From assembly GCF_029360705.1 (NCBI RefSeq), contig NZ_JARKMX010000006.1:183474-247473 (forward strand): a stretch of DNA of 64,000 bases, written 5' to 3'. Positions 42,954-53,400 of the stretch are shown here, piece after piece. This DNA comes from Paraflavitalea pollutisoli. Its GTDB lineage: Bacteria; Bacteroidota; Bacteroidia; Chitinophagales; Chitinophagaceae. The notes under the pieces are model-generated. The model was not told the DNA's origin, searched no databases, and saw only the letters and a program-made list of their open reading frames with translations. The translations under genes and the position numbers were made by a program. How positions within the stretch are numbered: position 1 is the first letter of the stretch; every line of letters begins with the position of its first letter.

Positions 42954-44954
42954 ATGAAGAAGTTGTTGTTTATTGCCAGATCAGTGCCCAGATGGGTTGT
43001 ATTGCTGGTTGACCTTGCGATCAATGGTGCCTCTTTTTCCCTGTCGTATTTCATTGTGAAGCAGTTTGAGTTTCACGAGATCCTCCGAGGGCATTTCTTT
43101 ATTTACACCGGTGTATACGTGGTGATGGCGCTACTGATCTTTTACCTGATGCGCATTCATACCGGTATTATCCGCTACTCCAATATTCACGACATGATGC
43201 GGATCTTCCTGGCTGTGGCGTTGGTGAGTATCCTATACCCCATCGCGGTCGAATTCTTCGTTTCTCGTCGATACCATATCCGATCGCTGAACATGCCGGG
43301 TGTGCTGATCGTTAACTTTTTTATTGCCTCTTCGCAATTGGTGCTGATGCGAACCGTTGTGCGGGGCTTCTATTACTATATAAAGCGGACTGCTACCGGT
43401 AGCAAGGAAAATGTGTTGGTATACGGAGCCGATACAGAAGCGATCCTTATCAAGCAGGCGATCGAATCCAGTTCCACCAACCAGTTTGTTATTGCCGGCT
43501 TTATAGAAACCGATGCCAGCAAGATCAATGCATATATTCAGCAGGTGAAGATTTTTCATATTCGTGCCCTGGGTACGCTCAAAGCCAAAAAGAATATCGA
43601 CAAACTCATTTTGATGAATAGCCAGCTGACTGGTCCCGAAAAAAGATCGGTGATCGAGAAGTGTTTGCAGGTGGGTATTAAGGTGCTTACCGTACCGCCT
43701 TCTGATCAGTGGGTATATGGTAAGTTAAGTATCCGGCAGATCCAGGAACTGCGTATCGAAGACCTGCTGCAGCGGGAGCCGATCGTCATCAATGACCAGA
43801 ACATCAGCAGTGAACTGTCGGGCCAGAAAATCCTCATCACCGGAGCGGCTGGCTCAATTGGTGCGGAAATTGTGCGCCAGGTATTGTCCTTTAATCCGGC
43901 CACGGTGATCCTGGTAGATCAGGCCGAGTCTGATCTGCACGAAATGCAATTGGAAGTGGAGGAGAAATACCCGGAGGTAGACTTTCATATTTTTATCGCC
44001 AGCATTCGAGATCGTAACCGGATGGAGATACCATTCCGCGAGTTTCGTCCAGATATCGTATTCCATGCCGCAGCCTATAAGCATGTTCCGATGATGGAAA
44101 AGCATCCGGCTGAAGCGATCCTGACAAACGTAATGGGGACCAAGATCGTTGCCGACCTGGCCGTATTCTTCGATGTGCACAAGTTCGTGATGATCTCAAC
44201 AGACAAGGCCGTGAATCCATCGAATGTGATGGGTACCTCTAAACGCATTGCGGAAATGTATGTGCAGTCGCTCAGCAATATCGTGCAGAACAAGTCGGTG
44301 GAAACCATCACCAATATTTACAACAGCTGGAGCAGGCAGTTCATCTTCAATGCCATGCACTCCAAAACAAAATTCATCACCACCCGCTTTGGCAATGTGC
44401 TGGGTTCCAACGGATCGGTGATACCAAGGTTTCGTGCCCAGATCGAAGCCGGTGGCCCTGTCACCGTAACGCATCCGATGATCACACGGTTCTTCATGAC
44501 CATTCCCGAAGCCGTACAACTGGTGTTGGAAGCGGCTACTATGGGCAAAGGGTCGGAGATCTTTGTATTCGATATGGGCAGGCCGGTCAAGATCATCGAC
44601 CTGGCCAAAAAGATGATCCGCCTCGCCGGACTGGTGCCTGAAGAGGATATCAAGATCAGCTACACCGGGCTGCGACCTGGAGAAAAGTTGTATGAAGAGT
44701 TGCTCAATAGCCACGAGAAAACGCTTCCTACACATCATGATAAGATCAAAATTGCCCGCGTAGTGCCTTGCTGCGATGAGGTGGTTATGGAGATCAATGA
44801 GCTCATCGGCATCAGTCGTCATGGTGACGATTATGCCTTGGTTAAAAAGATGAAGGAATTGGTACCCGAATTCAAAAGCAACAACTCCGAATACGAAGAA
44901 CTGGACCATGCAGAGCTTGGGCCTGCCCTTTTGCAGCCAGAAGCGGCTTATTAG
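42954..44954 (+). CDS. CapD/PglF-like membrane UDP-HexNAc 4,6-dehydratase
   Basis: 666 residues. Four N-terminal membrane helices (residues 12-135), a CoA-binding-like Rossmann segment (ENVLVYGADTEAILI near 160), then the SDR catalytic half: TGAAGSIGAEIVRQ near 300, HAAAYKHVPMME near 372, STDKAVNPSNVMGTSKR near 415, and TRFGNVLGSNGSVIPRF near 475. A stretch of roughly 25 extra residues (about 440-465) separates the last two blocks, longer than in common family members. The enzyme makes UDP-4-keto-6-deoxy sugars from UDP-GlcNAc, supplying the aminotransferase encoded just upstream. Last recognisable biosynthetic gene of the EPS locus. Confidence 0.9.
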   Translation: MKKLLFIARSVPRWVVLLVDLAINGASFSLSYFIVKQFEFHEILRGHFFIYTGVYVVMALLIFYLMRIHTGIIRYSNIHDMMRIFLAVALVSILYPIAVEFFVSRRYHIRSLNMPGVLIVNFFIASSQLVLMRTVVRGFYYYIKRTATGSKENVLVYGADTEAILIKQAIESSSTNQFVIAGFIETDASKINAYIQQVKIFHIRALGTLKAKKNIDKLILMNSQLTGPEKRSVIEKCLQVGIKVLTVPPSDQWVYGKLSIRQIQELRIEDLLQREPIVINDQNISSELSGQKILITGAAGSIGAEIVRQVLSFNPATVILVDQAESDLHEMQLEVEEKYPEVDFHIFIASIRDRNRMEIPFREFRPDIVFHAAAYKHVPMMEKHPAEAILTNVMGTKIVADLAVFFDVHKFVMISTDKAVNPSNVMGTSKRIAEMYVQSLSNIVQNKSVETITNIYNSWSRQFIFNAMHSKTKFITTRFGNVLGSNGSVIPRFRAQIEAGGPVTVTHPMITRFFMTIPEAVQLVLEAATMGKGSEIFVFDMGRPVKIIDLAKKMIRLAGLVPEEDIKISYTGLRPGEKLYEELLNSHEKTLPTHHDKIKIARVVPCCDEVVMEINELIGISRHGDDYALVKKMKELVPEFKSNNSEYEELDHAELGPALLQPEAAY

Positions 44955-45011
44955 TACCAGCGTTGTCCCGGTCGTCATTCTTATTTGAAGCCGTAATGTA
45001 ATACCCTTTTC

Positions 45012-47438
45012 ATGAAAGCAAGCCTGCTATTAGGTGTCCTGATCATGTGTTGCACAGGAGCCTGTATGGGGCAGCAGGAGATCAATAATTGGTTCTTTGG
45101 CTATAATGGCGGACTGAATTTCAGCGGCGGCATGCCGGTGGTGACACCCGGCAGTCTGCGGGGCTGGGAAGGCTGTTCTTCGATCAGTGACCGGAATGGC
45201 AACCTGCTCTTTTATACAGATGGTATCACCGTCTGGAACAGGAATCATCAGGTGATGGCCAATGGCGTCAACCTGAATGGCGATACGTTGTGTACACAGT
45301 CGGCGCTCATTACAATCCATCCTGGTAATCCCTCGTTGTATTACGTGTTTACGGTGGCGAAGGAAGCCGAACCCGAGGGGCTGCAATACTCGGTGGTCGA
45401 TATGACACTGAACGGCGGATTGGGAGATGTGGTGGCTGGACAGAAGAATATCCCTTTGGTGACGCCGGTTTGTGAAAAGGTAACCGCCGTTCGTCATGCC
45501 AATGCCAACGACATTTGGGTGATCACCCACCAATTTGGTAACAATTCCTTTTACATATATAAGATCGATTGTGCCGGTTTGAATGCGACGCCTATCGTTA
45601 CAGTAGCCGGAAATATAGCCGATAAGATTACGAATACCATTGGGTATCTAAAAGCGTCGCCAGATGGAACCACACTGGCGATGGCTGGCTTTACGTCGGA
45701 AGTGGAACTCTTCGATTTTGACGCCAATACCGGTGGCATCAGCAACCCACGCGCGATCACTGGCAATCCCAATAAGATCACCGGTCCCTATGGCGTCGAA
45801 TTTTCTCCGGATTCGAAATTGCTGTACGTATCCGAGTCGTACAATAATAATGGTTCTGGCGACTTCTACATTTTTCAGTACAAAGTCGATACATCGCATA
45901 TTGTCGATTCCCGCATTGCCATCGATTCTGGTTATGGCAATGCAGCCGGAGCGCTGCAACTGGCGCGTGATGGTCGTGTCTATATCGCGTATGATCAGCA
46001 GCAATTCCTCGGGGCTATCACGCAGCCCAACCTGCGTAGCTACGCATGCGCCCATGTACGCGAATTTATTCACTTCCCCGCTGGTATCACCAGCGGCGTG
46101 GGGTTACCAGCTGCCGTGGCGGGCCTTCAACGAACTTTACTACCTGCTGATTCTACGGTATGTTCAGGAGAAAAGATTGTGGCCAGGATCAGCTTGCCCG
46201 CTACCTCTTTTCTATGGCAGGATGGCACTACACTGGATTCTATGGTGATGAACGCTCCCGGTTTGTATTGGGTCGAGATCACCCACAACAATTGTAAATA
46301 CCGCGATTCCATCACCGTTACCTGGCGACCCAGACCCATCGTGAACCTGGGTAAAGACACTTCACTCTGTACGGATAAGTTCCCGTTTATCGTTCAGTCG
46401 CTGACACCTGGCGCTACCTATCAGTGGCAGGATGCGTCGACTGGAAGTGCTTTTACCATTACCGGTCAGGGACTCTACTGGCTCGAAGCCAACCTGAATG
46501 CTTGCACGGCACGCGATTCACTGAACGTGACTTCCAGGACCGTGACAACCTTTACCCTTGGCCGGGATACCGCTATTTGTGAAAATGCACAAGTACTCCT
46601 GCAGGCAGGGCAGTCATTTACGTCTTACCACTGGAGCACTGGTAACCAAACCAACCAGATCATGGTGCAGGATAGTGGTCTTTACTGGCTCGAAGCCGTC
46701 AACCAGGTGGGGTGCTCCTGGCGCGACAGTCTGCAAGTAGCGCTGAAGGCATTACCAGTATTCTCGTTTGGCAAAGATTCTATTTTGTGCGAAGGGAACA
46801 ATTGGTTGCTTGATCTCGCTGGAGTGGGGGATAGCTACCGGTGGCAGGACGGCTCCACGCAATCTCGCTACCAGGTAAGAAGAAGTGGCTTGTACTACGC
46901 GGAAGTAAAACGGCAGGGTTGTGCCTGGTCTGATACAGTTTATGCATCCTATCGGCTCAATCCGGTATTGAGGCTTGGGGAAGATCAGGAGATCTGTCCG
47001 GGGCAGCAAATATTGTTGGAACCCAAATCGGAGTTGCCTTTCATTTGGCAGAATGGTAGTACGCAATCCAGTTTTACGGTTACGGAACCGGGTACTTACT
47101 CGATTGCTGTTACTACCGAATGTGGCACCTTTTCCGATGAACTGGTCGTTCGCCGGGGAATCTGCCGGATTGCAATACCTAACGCCTTTACACCGGGAAA
47201 ATCACAGAACAATAGCTTCAAAGTATTGAATGCGGCCGGACTCAGGAATTTCTCCCTGCGGATTTTCAACCGCTGGGGTAGTCAGGTATTCCAGACAACA
47301 GATCCCACCTTTGGCTGGAATGGATGCGTGTCGGGAGCCCCGCAACCAGCCGGTACCTATGTGTATATGGTCAATTACCTCGACGATGATGCTGGCAAGC
47401 CCGTCTTTCAGAAAGGTGTATTAACACTTATTCGATGA
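45012..47438 (+). CDS. T9SS type-B secreted beta-propeller/repeat protein
   Basis: 808 residues with a signal peptide ending CTGACMGQQ. Residues 25-375 look like a beta-propeller of the kind seen in gliding-motility-associated proteins (LLFYTDGITVWNRNHQVM, YGVEFSPDSKLLYVSE). Residues 380-725 hold about five repeats of 75-85 residues with LGKD-x4-C at the start and QDGS-x-Q-x-GLYWLE in the middle, probably Ig-like. The last 90 residues (IPNAFTPGKSQNNSFKV to YVYMVNYLDDDAG) are the CHU_C/type B sorting domain. It would be secreted through the type IX system. 57 bases after the EPS dehydratase. Confidence 0.88.
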   Translation: MKASLLLGVLIMCCTGACMGQQEINNWFFGYNGGLNFSGGMPVVTPGSLRGWEGCSSISDRNGNLLFYTDGITVWNRNHQVMANGVNLNGDTLCTQSALITIHPGNPSLYYVFTVAKEAEPEGLQYSVVDMTLNGGLGDVVAGQKNIPLVTPVCEKVTAVRHANANDIWVITHQFGNNSFYIYKIDCAGLNATPIVTVAGNIADKITNTIGYLKASPDGTTLAMAGFTSEVELFDFDANTGGISNPRAITGNPNKITGPYGVEFSPDSKLLYVSESYNNNGSGDFYIFQYKVDTSHIVDSRIAIDSGYGNAAGALQLARDGRVYIAYDQQQFLGAITQPNLRSYACAHVREFIHFPAGITSGVGLPAAVAGLQRTLLPADSTVCSGEKIVARISLPATSFLWQDGTTLDSMVMNAPGLYWVEITHNNCKYRDSITVTWRPRPIVNLGKDTSLCTDKFPFIVQSLTPGATYQWQDASTGSAFTITGQGLYWLEANLNACTARDSLNVTSRTVTTFTLGRDTAICENAQVLLQAGQSFTSYHWSTGNQTNQIMVQDSGLYWLEAVNQVGCSWRDSLQVALKALPVFSFGKDSILCEGNNWLLDLAGVGDSYRWQDGSTQSRYQVRRSGLYYAEVKRQGCAWSDTVYASYRLNPVLRLGEDQEICPGQQILLEPKSELPFIWQNGSTQSSFTVTEPGTYSIAVTTECGTFSDELVVRRGICRIAIPNAFTPGKSQNNSFKVLNAAGLRNFSLRIFNRWGSQVFQTTDPTFGWNGCVSGAPQPAGTYVYMVNYLDDDAGKPVFQKGVLTLIR

Positions 47439-47459
47439 CCCATTATTCAACCTATCCAT

Positions 47460-50060
47460 ATGCAGTTTAACAGGAGGCATTTTATCCGTAATACTATACT
47501 GACCGCGGTATGCCTTTTTACTTTGCCACAATTAGGGGCACGTAAGCGGGATCGGCGATCGGGCGCCGTTGGTTGCTCACCTTCAGGACAGCCTGATGAA
47601 GAAGAGCTGTCTTCATTGCGGGGTGTAACGGGTACGATCCAAAGCAAGCAACCAGGTAAATGGTCGGACCCTGCCACCTGGGGTGGTAAGTTGCCCGGCG
47701 AAACTGATACTCCCTTGATCGACAAAGGACACACAATAGTATACGACCTGGCGAAAACCTTGGTGGCAGGGGTTACCGTCAGTGAAGGGGCTGAGCTATT
47801 ATTTGATAGTAGCAAGACCTTGTTACTGGAAACGACTGCCAATGTGGTGGTGGAAGGAATGCTTCGTATGCATCCTGCTACGGCGTCCATCCATCATACC
47901 CTGCGCTTTATCGGTATCGATGAAGCCACGATGGTAGGAGGCGGTATGAACGTCAACCCCAATGATACAGGTTTGTGGGTGATGGGGGCTGGCCAGCTCG
48001 ACCTGTTGGGAACAGCCAAAACCTCCTGGACCAGGGCCACGGGGAGTGTGGCAGCTGGTGCCAGTTCGATCGTGGTGGATAAGGCGCAGGCCTGGTTGCC
48101 GGGTGACCTGATTTGTATCGCCCCCACGGAGCCTCCTATGGTGGGGAAGACCTATCTTACCGGATTTGAGGAAATGACCATCCGCAGTGTTAGTGGTGCT
48201 ACCGTTAATTTTACAGGTTCTACTATCCGCCCGCATCCGATGGTCAATAAACAATGGACGGCGGAAGTCATGAACCTTACCCGTAATGTGCACATCGAGG
48301 GAACCGAAAAGGGGCGTGCCCATCTGTTCATCCGGTCTACCAAACCACAACATATCCAGTATGTCACGTTGCAACACCTGGGGCCTCGCAAGGATCGCAA
48401 GGGGACGGCTGCGGCTGAGTTGATTGCCGGCCGCTATGGTATGCACTTCCATTATTCGATGGACGGTAGTCGTGGATCCAAAATAAAAGGTAACCTGATC
48501 ATGGACTGTGGTAATCATAGTTATGTGCCACATGTTTCACATGGTATCGAGTTTACCGATAACATCGCCTACCGGGTGCTGGAAACTGCCTTCTGGTGGG
48601 ATCCCGGTGACCCTACGCATGACGTCATCTATGATAATAATATAGTAGCCAATTGCCAGTTTGTGCCCGGAGCGCTCAACATGAATGGCGAAGATTCACC
48701 GAGTTTTTCCTCCAGCGGATTTGCCTTAAACACAGGCGATAGCAATATCTGCCGCAATTGTGTGGTGGTCGGCGGATCACATGGTGATTTTGCCGATGGC
48801 GGCGCGTTCAATTGGGAGGCAGTGCTTAACGAAGGGATCTGGGAATTCCATGATTGCCTGGCGCACAACAACGACAGCGGGTTGCGTGTTTGGCAAAACT
48901 CTACCCGCAATCATATCATACGTGATTTTACTGCTTATTATAATGGTATGGGCATCTTTCATGGAGCTTATGCCAATAGCTATACCTATACGGGCGGTCA
49001 CCTTTACGGCAACACCATGACTATCAAAGCGGCGTCATCCAATTCGAATCGGGTGCGGGTTGAGCATTATATGATCGATGGGGCTGGTATTATCAATAAT
49101 GGCGTGGAGGTCATCCATAGTCCGTTAAAAGGGGCTTTTCCGGTGTTTTTGCGCGATGTCACCATTCGCAATTGCAAAGAGGCTGCGCTGGTAGACTCGG
49201 CCGCTCCGGAAGTTCATTCGACCGACCTGGTACACTGTACGATTGATGGACCAATTGTACTGCATCCCGAAGCTGTTGCGGGCGAAACCATTCGGGTGCA
49301 ACCGTTAAACGGTCAGCCCTACCAGATCTCAAAGACGGGTAAAGGGAATATCGGAGCTTTTGCAGCGGTCGTTTGGGGTAACGGCCAGGGATTGAAAGGG
49401 GAGTACTTTAATAACAATGATCTCACTACGCCGGCGATGACCCGTATCGACTCCAACGTGAGCTTCTCGGAATGGAGTGCAGGGGTACATTATAAGATCA
49501 CCGGATTTGCCTATTCCATCAGGTGGACAGGGCAAATTCAGGCGCAGTTTAGTGAGGAGTATGTATTTCACCTGGCATCGGGTGGTGGGCACCGGCTTTG
49601 GATAGATGAGAAGCTGATCATCGATAGTTGGGTGGAGCACTATCCGGATGTTTACAGGTCCTCACCGATCACCCTAAAGGCAGGCAAGCGCTATGATCTG
49701 CGGTTGGAGTATTTCAATACGGATGCCGGTACAGGAATGGGTTTGATGTGGAGCAGTGCCAGTCAGCCGATCGAATATGTTCCCCAAACACAGCTGTATG
49801 CCGAGAAGGCACCACCGCCACCACCGCCTCCACCACCCTTGCAGGAGCCCGTGGTTATTGGTCAGCTCATACGTGATCATATTGAAGTGAGAAGCCCGGA
49901 TAATTCATTGTATATATTGTATGATGCATTGGGCCGCTTGCTAAAACGCGGTAGCCTTACACCTGGTACCAATTATATTTACGTACGACAGTACAGTGCC
50001 GGTGCGCTCTTTCTTAAACTACAACACATCAAAAAAGCCTATAAGCTGATGAAGATATGA
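47460..50060 (+). CDS. G8 / beta-helix / PA14 secreted protein (copy 1), CEMIP/TMEM2-like
   Basis: 866 residues, 21 bases after the previous stop. The N-terminus NRRHFIRNTILTAVCLF has a twin-Arg pattern (RRxFI). A G8 domain spans about 65-165 (GKWSDPATWGGKLP), then a right-handed beta-helix (about 230-630) with RYGMHFHYSMDGSRG near 325 and HVSHGIEFTDNIAYRV near 360, which resemble human CEMIP/TMEM2. PA14 domain about 640-780 (LKGEYFNNND, WTGQI, GGGHRLWIDEK). A 9-Pro linker near 785-795 precedes an unusual, degenerate C-terminal domain of about 65 residues. Possible glycan hydrolase or binding protein. Confidence 0.85.
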   Translation: MQFNRRHFIRNTILTAVCLFTLPQLGARKRDRRSGAVGCSPSGQPDEEELSSLRGVTGTIQSKQPGKWSDPATWGGKLPGETDTPLIDKGHTIVYDLAKTLVAGVTVSEGAELLFDSSKTLLLETTANVVVEGMLRMHPATASIHHTLRFIGIDEATMVGGGMNVNPNDTGLWVMGAGQLDLLGTAKTSWTRATGSVAAGASSIVVDKAQAWLPGDLICIAPTEPPMVGKTYLTGFEEMTIRSVSGATVNFTGSTIRPHPMVNKQWTAEVMNLTRNVHIEGTEKGRAHLFIRSTKPQHIQYVTLQHLGPRKDRKGTAAAELIAGRYGMHFHYSMDGSRGSKIKGNLIMDCGNHSYVPHVSHGIEFTDNIAYRVLETAFWWDPGDPTHDVIYDNNIVANCQFVPGALNMNGEDSPSFSSSGFALNTGDSNICRNCVVVGGSHGDFADGGAFNWEAVLNEGIWEFHDCLAHNNDSGLRVWQNSTRNHIIRDFTAYYNGMGIFHGAYANSYTYTGGHLYGNTMTIKAASSNSNRVRVEHYMIDGAGIINNGVEVIHSPLKGAFPVFLRDVTIRNCKEAALVDSAAPEVHSTDLVHCTIDGPIVLHPEAVAGETIRVQPLNGQPYQISKTGKGNIGAFAAVVWGNGQGLKGEYFNNNDLTTPAMTRIDSNVSFSEWSAGVHYKITGFAYSIRWTGQIQAQFSEEYVFHLASGGGHRLWIDEKLIIDSWVEHYPDVYRSSPITLKAGKRYDLRLEYFNTDAGTGMGLMWSSASQPIEYVPQTQLYAEKAPPPPPPPPPLQEPVVIGQLIRDHIEVRSPDNSLYILYDALGRLLKRGSLTPGTNYIYVRQYSAGALFLKLQHIKKAYKLMKI

Positions 50061-50101
50061 TCGTCGTATACATAGGATAGATGAATAGCTGCATTGTCTT
50101 T

Positions 50102-50142
50102 GAATGGCACGGCCCTGTTGGGTTTCGTGCCATTCTTGTTTT
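50102..50142 (+). terminator. Intrinsic terminator after G8 protein 1
   Basis: Perfect 10-bp stem: GAATGGCACG (50102-50111) with CGTGCCATTC (50126-50135), 14-base loop, then TTGTTTT. It is the first convincing terminator found downstream of the EPS genes, 42 bases past the stop of the first G8 gene. Confidence 0.8.
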
Positions 50143-50405
50143 AGCACCCGCTGCATACGCTTTAAAACGTTTACAGGAATGTAAGCCCTGATTTTAAAAT
50201 ATGTCAATTATAACTCATTCTCTGCGATCCTATTGAAGCCTTGAACAAACGTAGGATTGACTTTCGTCAAGTTGGTTTTGTTTAATAAGGCTTATAAACT
50301 TTATCCTTTACAGATAGTGATTGTTCTGTAAATCAGCATTTCAGGCACCATAGTTGTTCAAACATCGCAACTGATTTCTTAAGAGAAACCACAAAAAATA
50401 CCTTT
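50143..50405. other. Intergenic region upstream of G8 protein 2
   Basis: About 260 AT-rich bases between the terminator and the next start. TTTTG at 50275-50280 and the AT-rich stretch up to 50315 could be a promoter, but no exact TAnnTTTG is present. No gene or convincing repeat seen. Confidence 0.4.
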
Positions 50406-53400
50406 ATGAAAAACACCAGAAGGCGCTTTCTGCAAAGCGTGTCTCTGACTGCTACCGGCATGGTGCTCATCCCGCCACCTGTTGGAGCCAATAAAAAACT
50501 TGGCCGTCGAACGTCTAACATTTCCTGTGCTCCCGAATCTACCTATGCATTGCCTGGCACCATCGTCAGTGTAAAATCCGGTAAGTGGTCTGATGCTGCT
50601 ACCTGGGGTGGTAAGTTGCCTGCTGCCAGCGACACGCCGCTGATCAACGCCGGACACACCGTTACATTCGATATGGCACTAACCACTGTCGCCGGGGTCA
50701 ATGTCAGCAGCGGCGGTATACTCGCCTTCGATGCAAATACATCCACTACTTTACAAACAACCGCCAACGTCGTGATCGAAGGTCGTCTTCAAATGAGGCC
50801 TGCGTCCGTTAGTGTAATACAAACACTGAAGTTTACAGCGGTTGATGAAACTAAATTTGTAGGTGGGGGCATGGTGGTGCTGGCAACAGATACTGGCCTT
50901 TGGGTGATGGGCGGTGGTGTATTGGATCTTGTAGGAACCTCCAAAACATCCTGGACGAGAGCTTCGGGTAGCATTGCTGCTGGAGCTACCAGCGTGTCTG
51001 TGGAAAGTGCTGCGGGTTGGCAGGTGGGTGATGAGATCAGTATCACACCTACAGAAGCGCCTACGGTTGGAGCCGCTTTCTCCAGTGGTTTTGAGGAGCG
51101 CACCATCAAAGCCGTGTCGGGTAATACGATAACACTCAGTGGTGGGTCTACACGCCCACACCCCATGGTAAATAACCAATGGACGGCGGAAGTGGTGAAC
51201 CTTACCCGTAATGTACGCATTGAAGGAACGCCCACCGGTAAGGGACATATCTTCATCAAGTCAACCCAACAACAGACCATTAAATATGTAGCTATACGGA
51301 ATTTCGGCGCCCGTAAAGACCGTGGCGGATCTTCGGCTACCGAACTGGTAGCCGGCCGCTATGGCATGCATTTTCACCATTGTATGGATGGCAGCCGGGG
51401 TTCACTGGTAGAAGGTTGTGTAATTCGTGATGGTGGCAACCACAGCTATGTGCCACACGTGTCGCATGGCATCAAGTTCATTGATAATGTTGCGTACAAT
51501 GTGATGGAGACCGCTTTCTGGTGGGACCCGGGTGATTCTACACACGATGTGATCTACGATCATAATATCGTTGCACTGGTAAGATGGGTTCCCGGTTCGT
51601 TGAATATGTTTGCGGAAGACGCGCCTACGTTTTCTTCCTCAGGCTTCGGCTTAAACACCGGAGATGGCAACATCGCCAAGAACAATGTGGTAGTGGCCGG
51701 TGGCCAGGGCGACCATGCCGATGGTGGCGCCTACAACTGGGAGGCGGTGATCAATGAAGGCGTTTGGATCTTTACCGGCAATATGGCCCACAACTCCGAC
51801 TGCGGATTACGTGTTTGGCAAAACTCTACCCGTAACCACGTGGTGGAAGATTTCATCGCTTATCACAATGCCTGGGGCATGTTTCATGGAGCCTATGCGA
51901 ATAGTTACACCTATACCGGCGGTTACTTTTATGGTAACGGCATTGAAGTAAAAGCTGCTTCTGTCAATTCGAATCGGGTAAGACTGGAGAACATCACCAT
52001 CGATGGTGCCGGCATTACCGATTACGGTGTGCAGGTAATCCATAGTCCGCTGCCGGGAGAAAGACCCGTGTTTCTCCGCAACATGACGATCCGCAATTGT
52101 AAGATCGCGGCTATTTTCGATTCGGCCGAACCTGAAGTGCATTCTACCGACGTCATACAATCTACCATTACCGGAGCGATCACGGTGGCAAAAACGGCTG
52201 CTGCCGGTGAAACGATCCGTGTGCAGCCAAAGTCGGGTCAGCCCTACCAGGTTACACAAAACGGCACCAGCAATATTGCTGCCTTTGCTCCCTCTGTATG
52301 GGGCGTAGGCAAAGGTTTGAAGGGGGAGTATTTCAACAGCATCAACTTCACTAATCCTGCCATGACGCGGATCGACTCCAATGTGAGCTTTACGGAGTGG
52401 AGTGCCGGTGTACACTATGCCATTACCAGCAATGTCTATTCTGTTCGCTGGACCGGCAAGATCATGCCCCAGTATTCAGAATCCTATACCTTTTACCTCG
52501 GTTCCGGTGGCGGTCATCGCCTCTGGATCGATAATAAATTAATCGTCGACAGTTGGCTAGAACACTACCCTGATACATTCAAATCGTCCTCCATAACGCT
52601 TGTGGCCGGACAGCTCTATGATATCAAATTGGAATATTTCAACCAGGATGCCGGTACAGGTATGGGTTTGTTGTGGACGAGCCCCAGCCTGCCCCTGGAG
52701 TATGTACCACAAAGCCAATTGTACACCGATGCGGTAGTGATACCACCGAATCAGGGACCTGTAGCCAATGCAGGTACAGATATTGTGTTGACTTTACCAA
52801 CCAATAATACCACCTTGAACGGGTCTGCTTCTTACGATCCGGATGGTACAATTGCAGCTTATCAGTGGACTAAATTGAGCGGTCCTACCCAATTTACCCT
52901 GGTAAATGCTACTTCCGCGAATAGTGCTCTGAACGGCCTCGTAGAGGGTACCTATGTATTCAGGTTGCGGGTAACCGACAACAAGGGGGCTACGAATGAA
53001 GACGATGTAACCGTTACAGTAAAAGCAGCAGCTGCCAACCAGGCACCTGTAGCCAATGCCGGCACGGATATCACGCTCACCTTGCCAACCAATAGCACCA
53101 CGCTGAATGGTTCAGCTTCGAAAGATGCTGATGGTAAGATCGCCAGCTACGCCTGGAGCAAGGTCAGCGGCCCCACACAATTTACCATTGCCAGTCCCAC
53201 GGCAGCAACATCAGCCTTGACGAACCTGGCAACTGGTACCTATGTATTCCGCTTAAAAGTAACCGACGATAAAGGTGCTACGCATGAAGACGATGTAACG
53301 GTGACAGTGATTGAGCCAGGCAACCAGGCGCCAGTAGCCAATGCCGGTACTGATATTGTCATTACGCTGCCAGTGAACAGCGCGGCACTGAATGGTTCAG

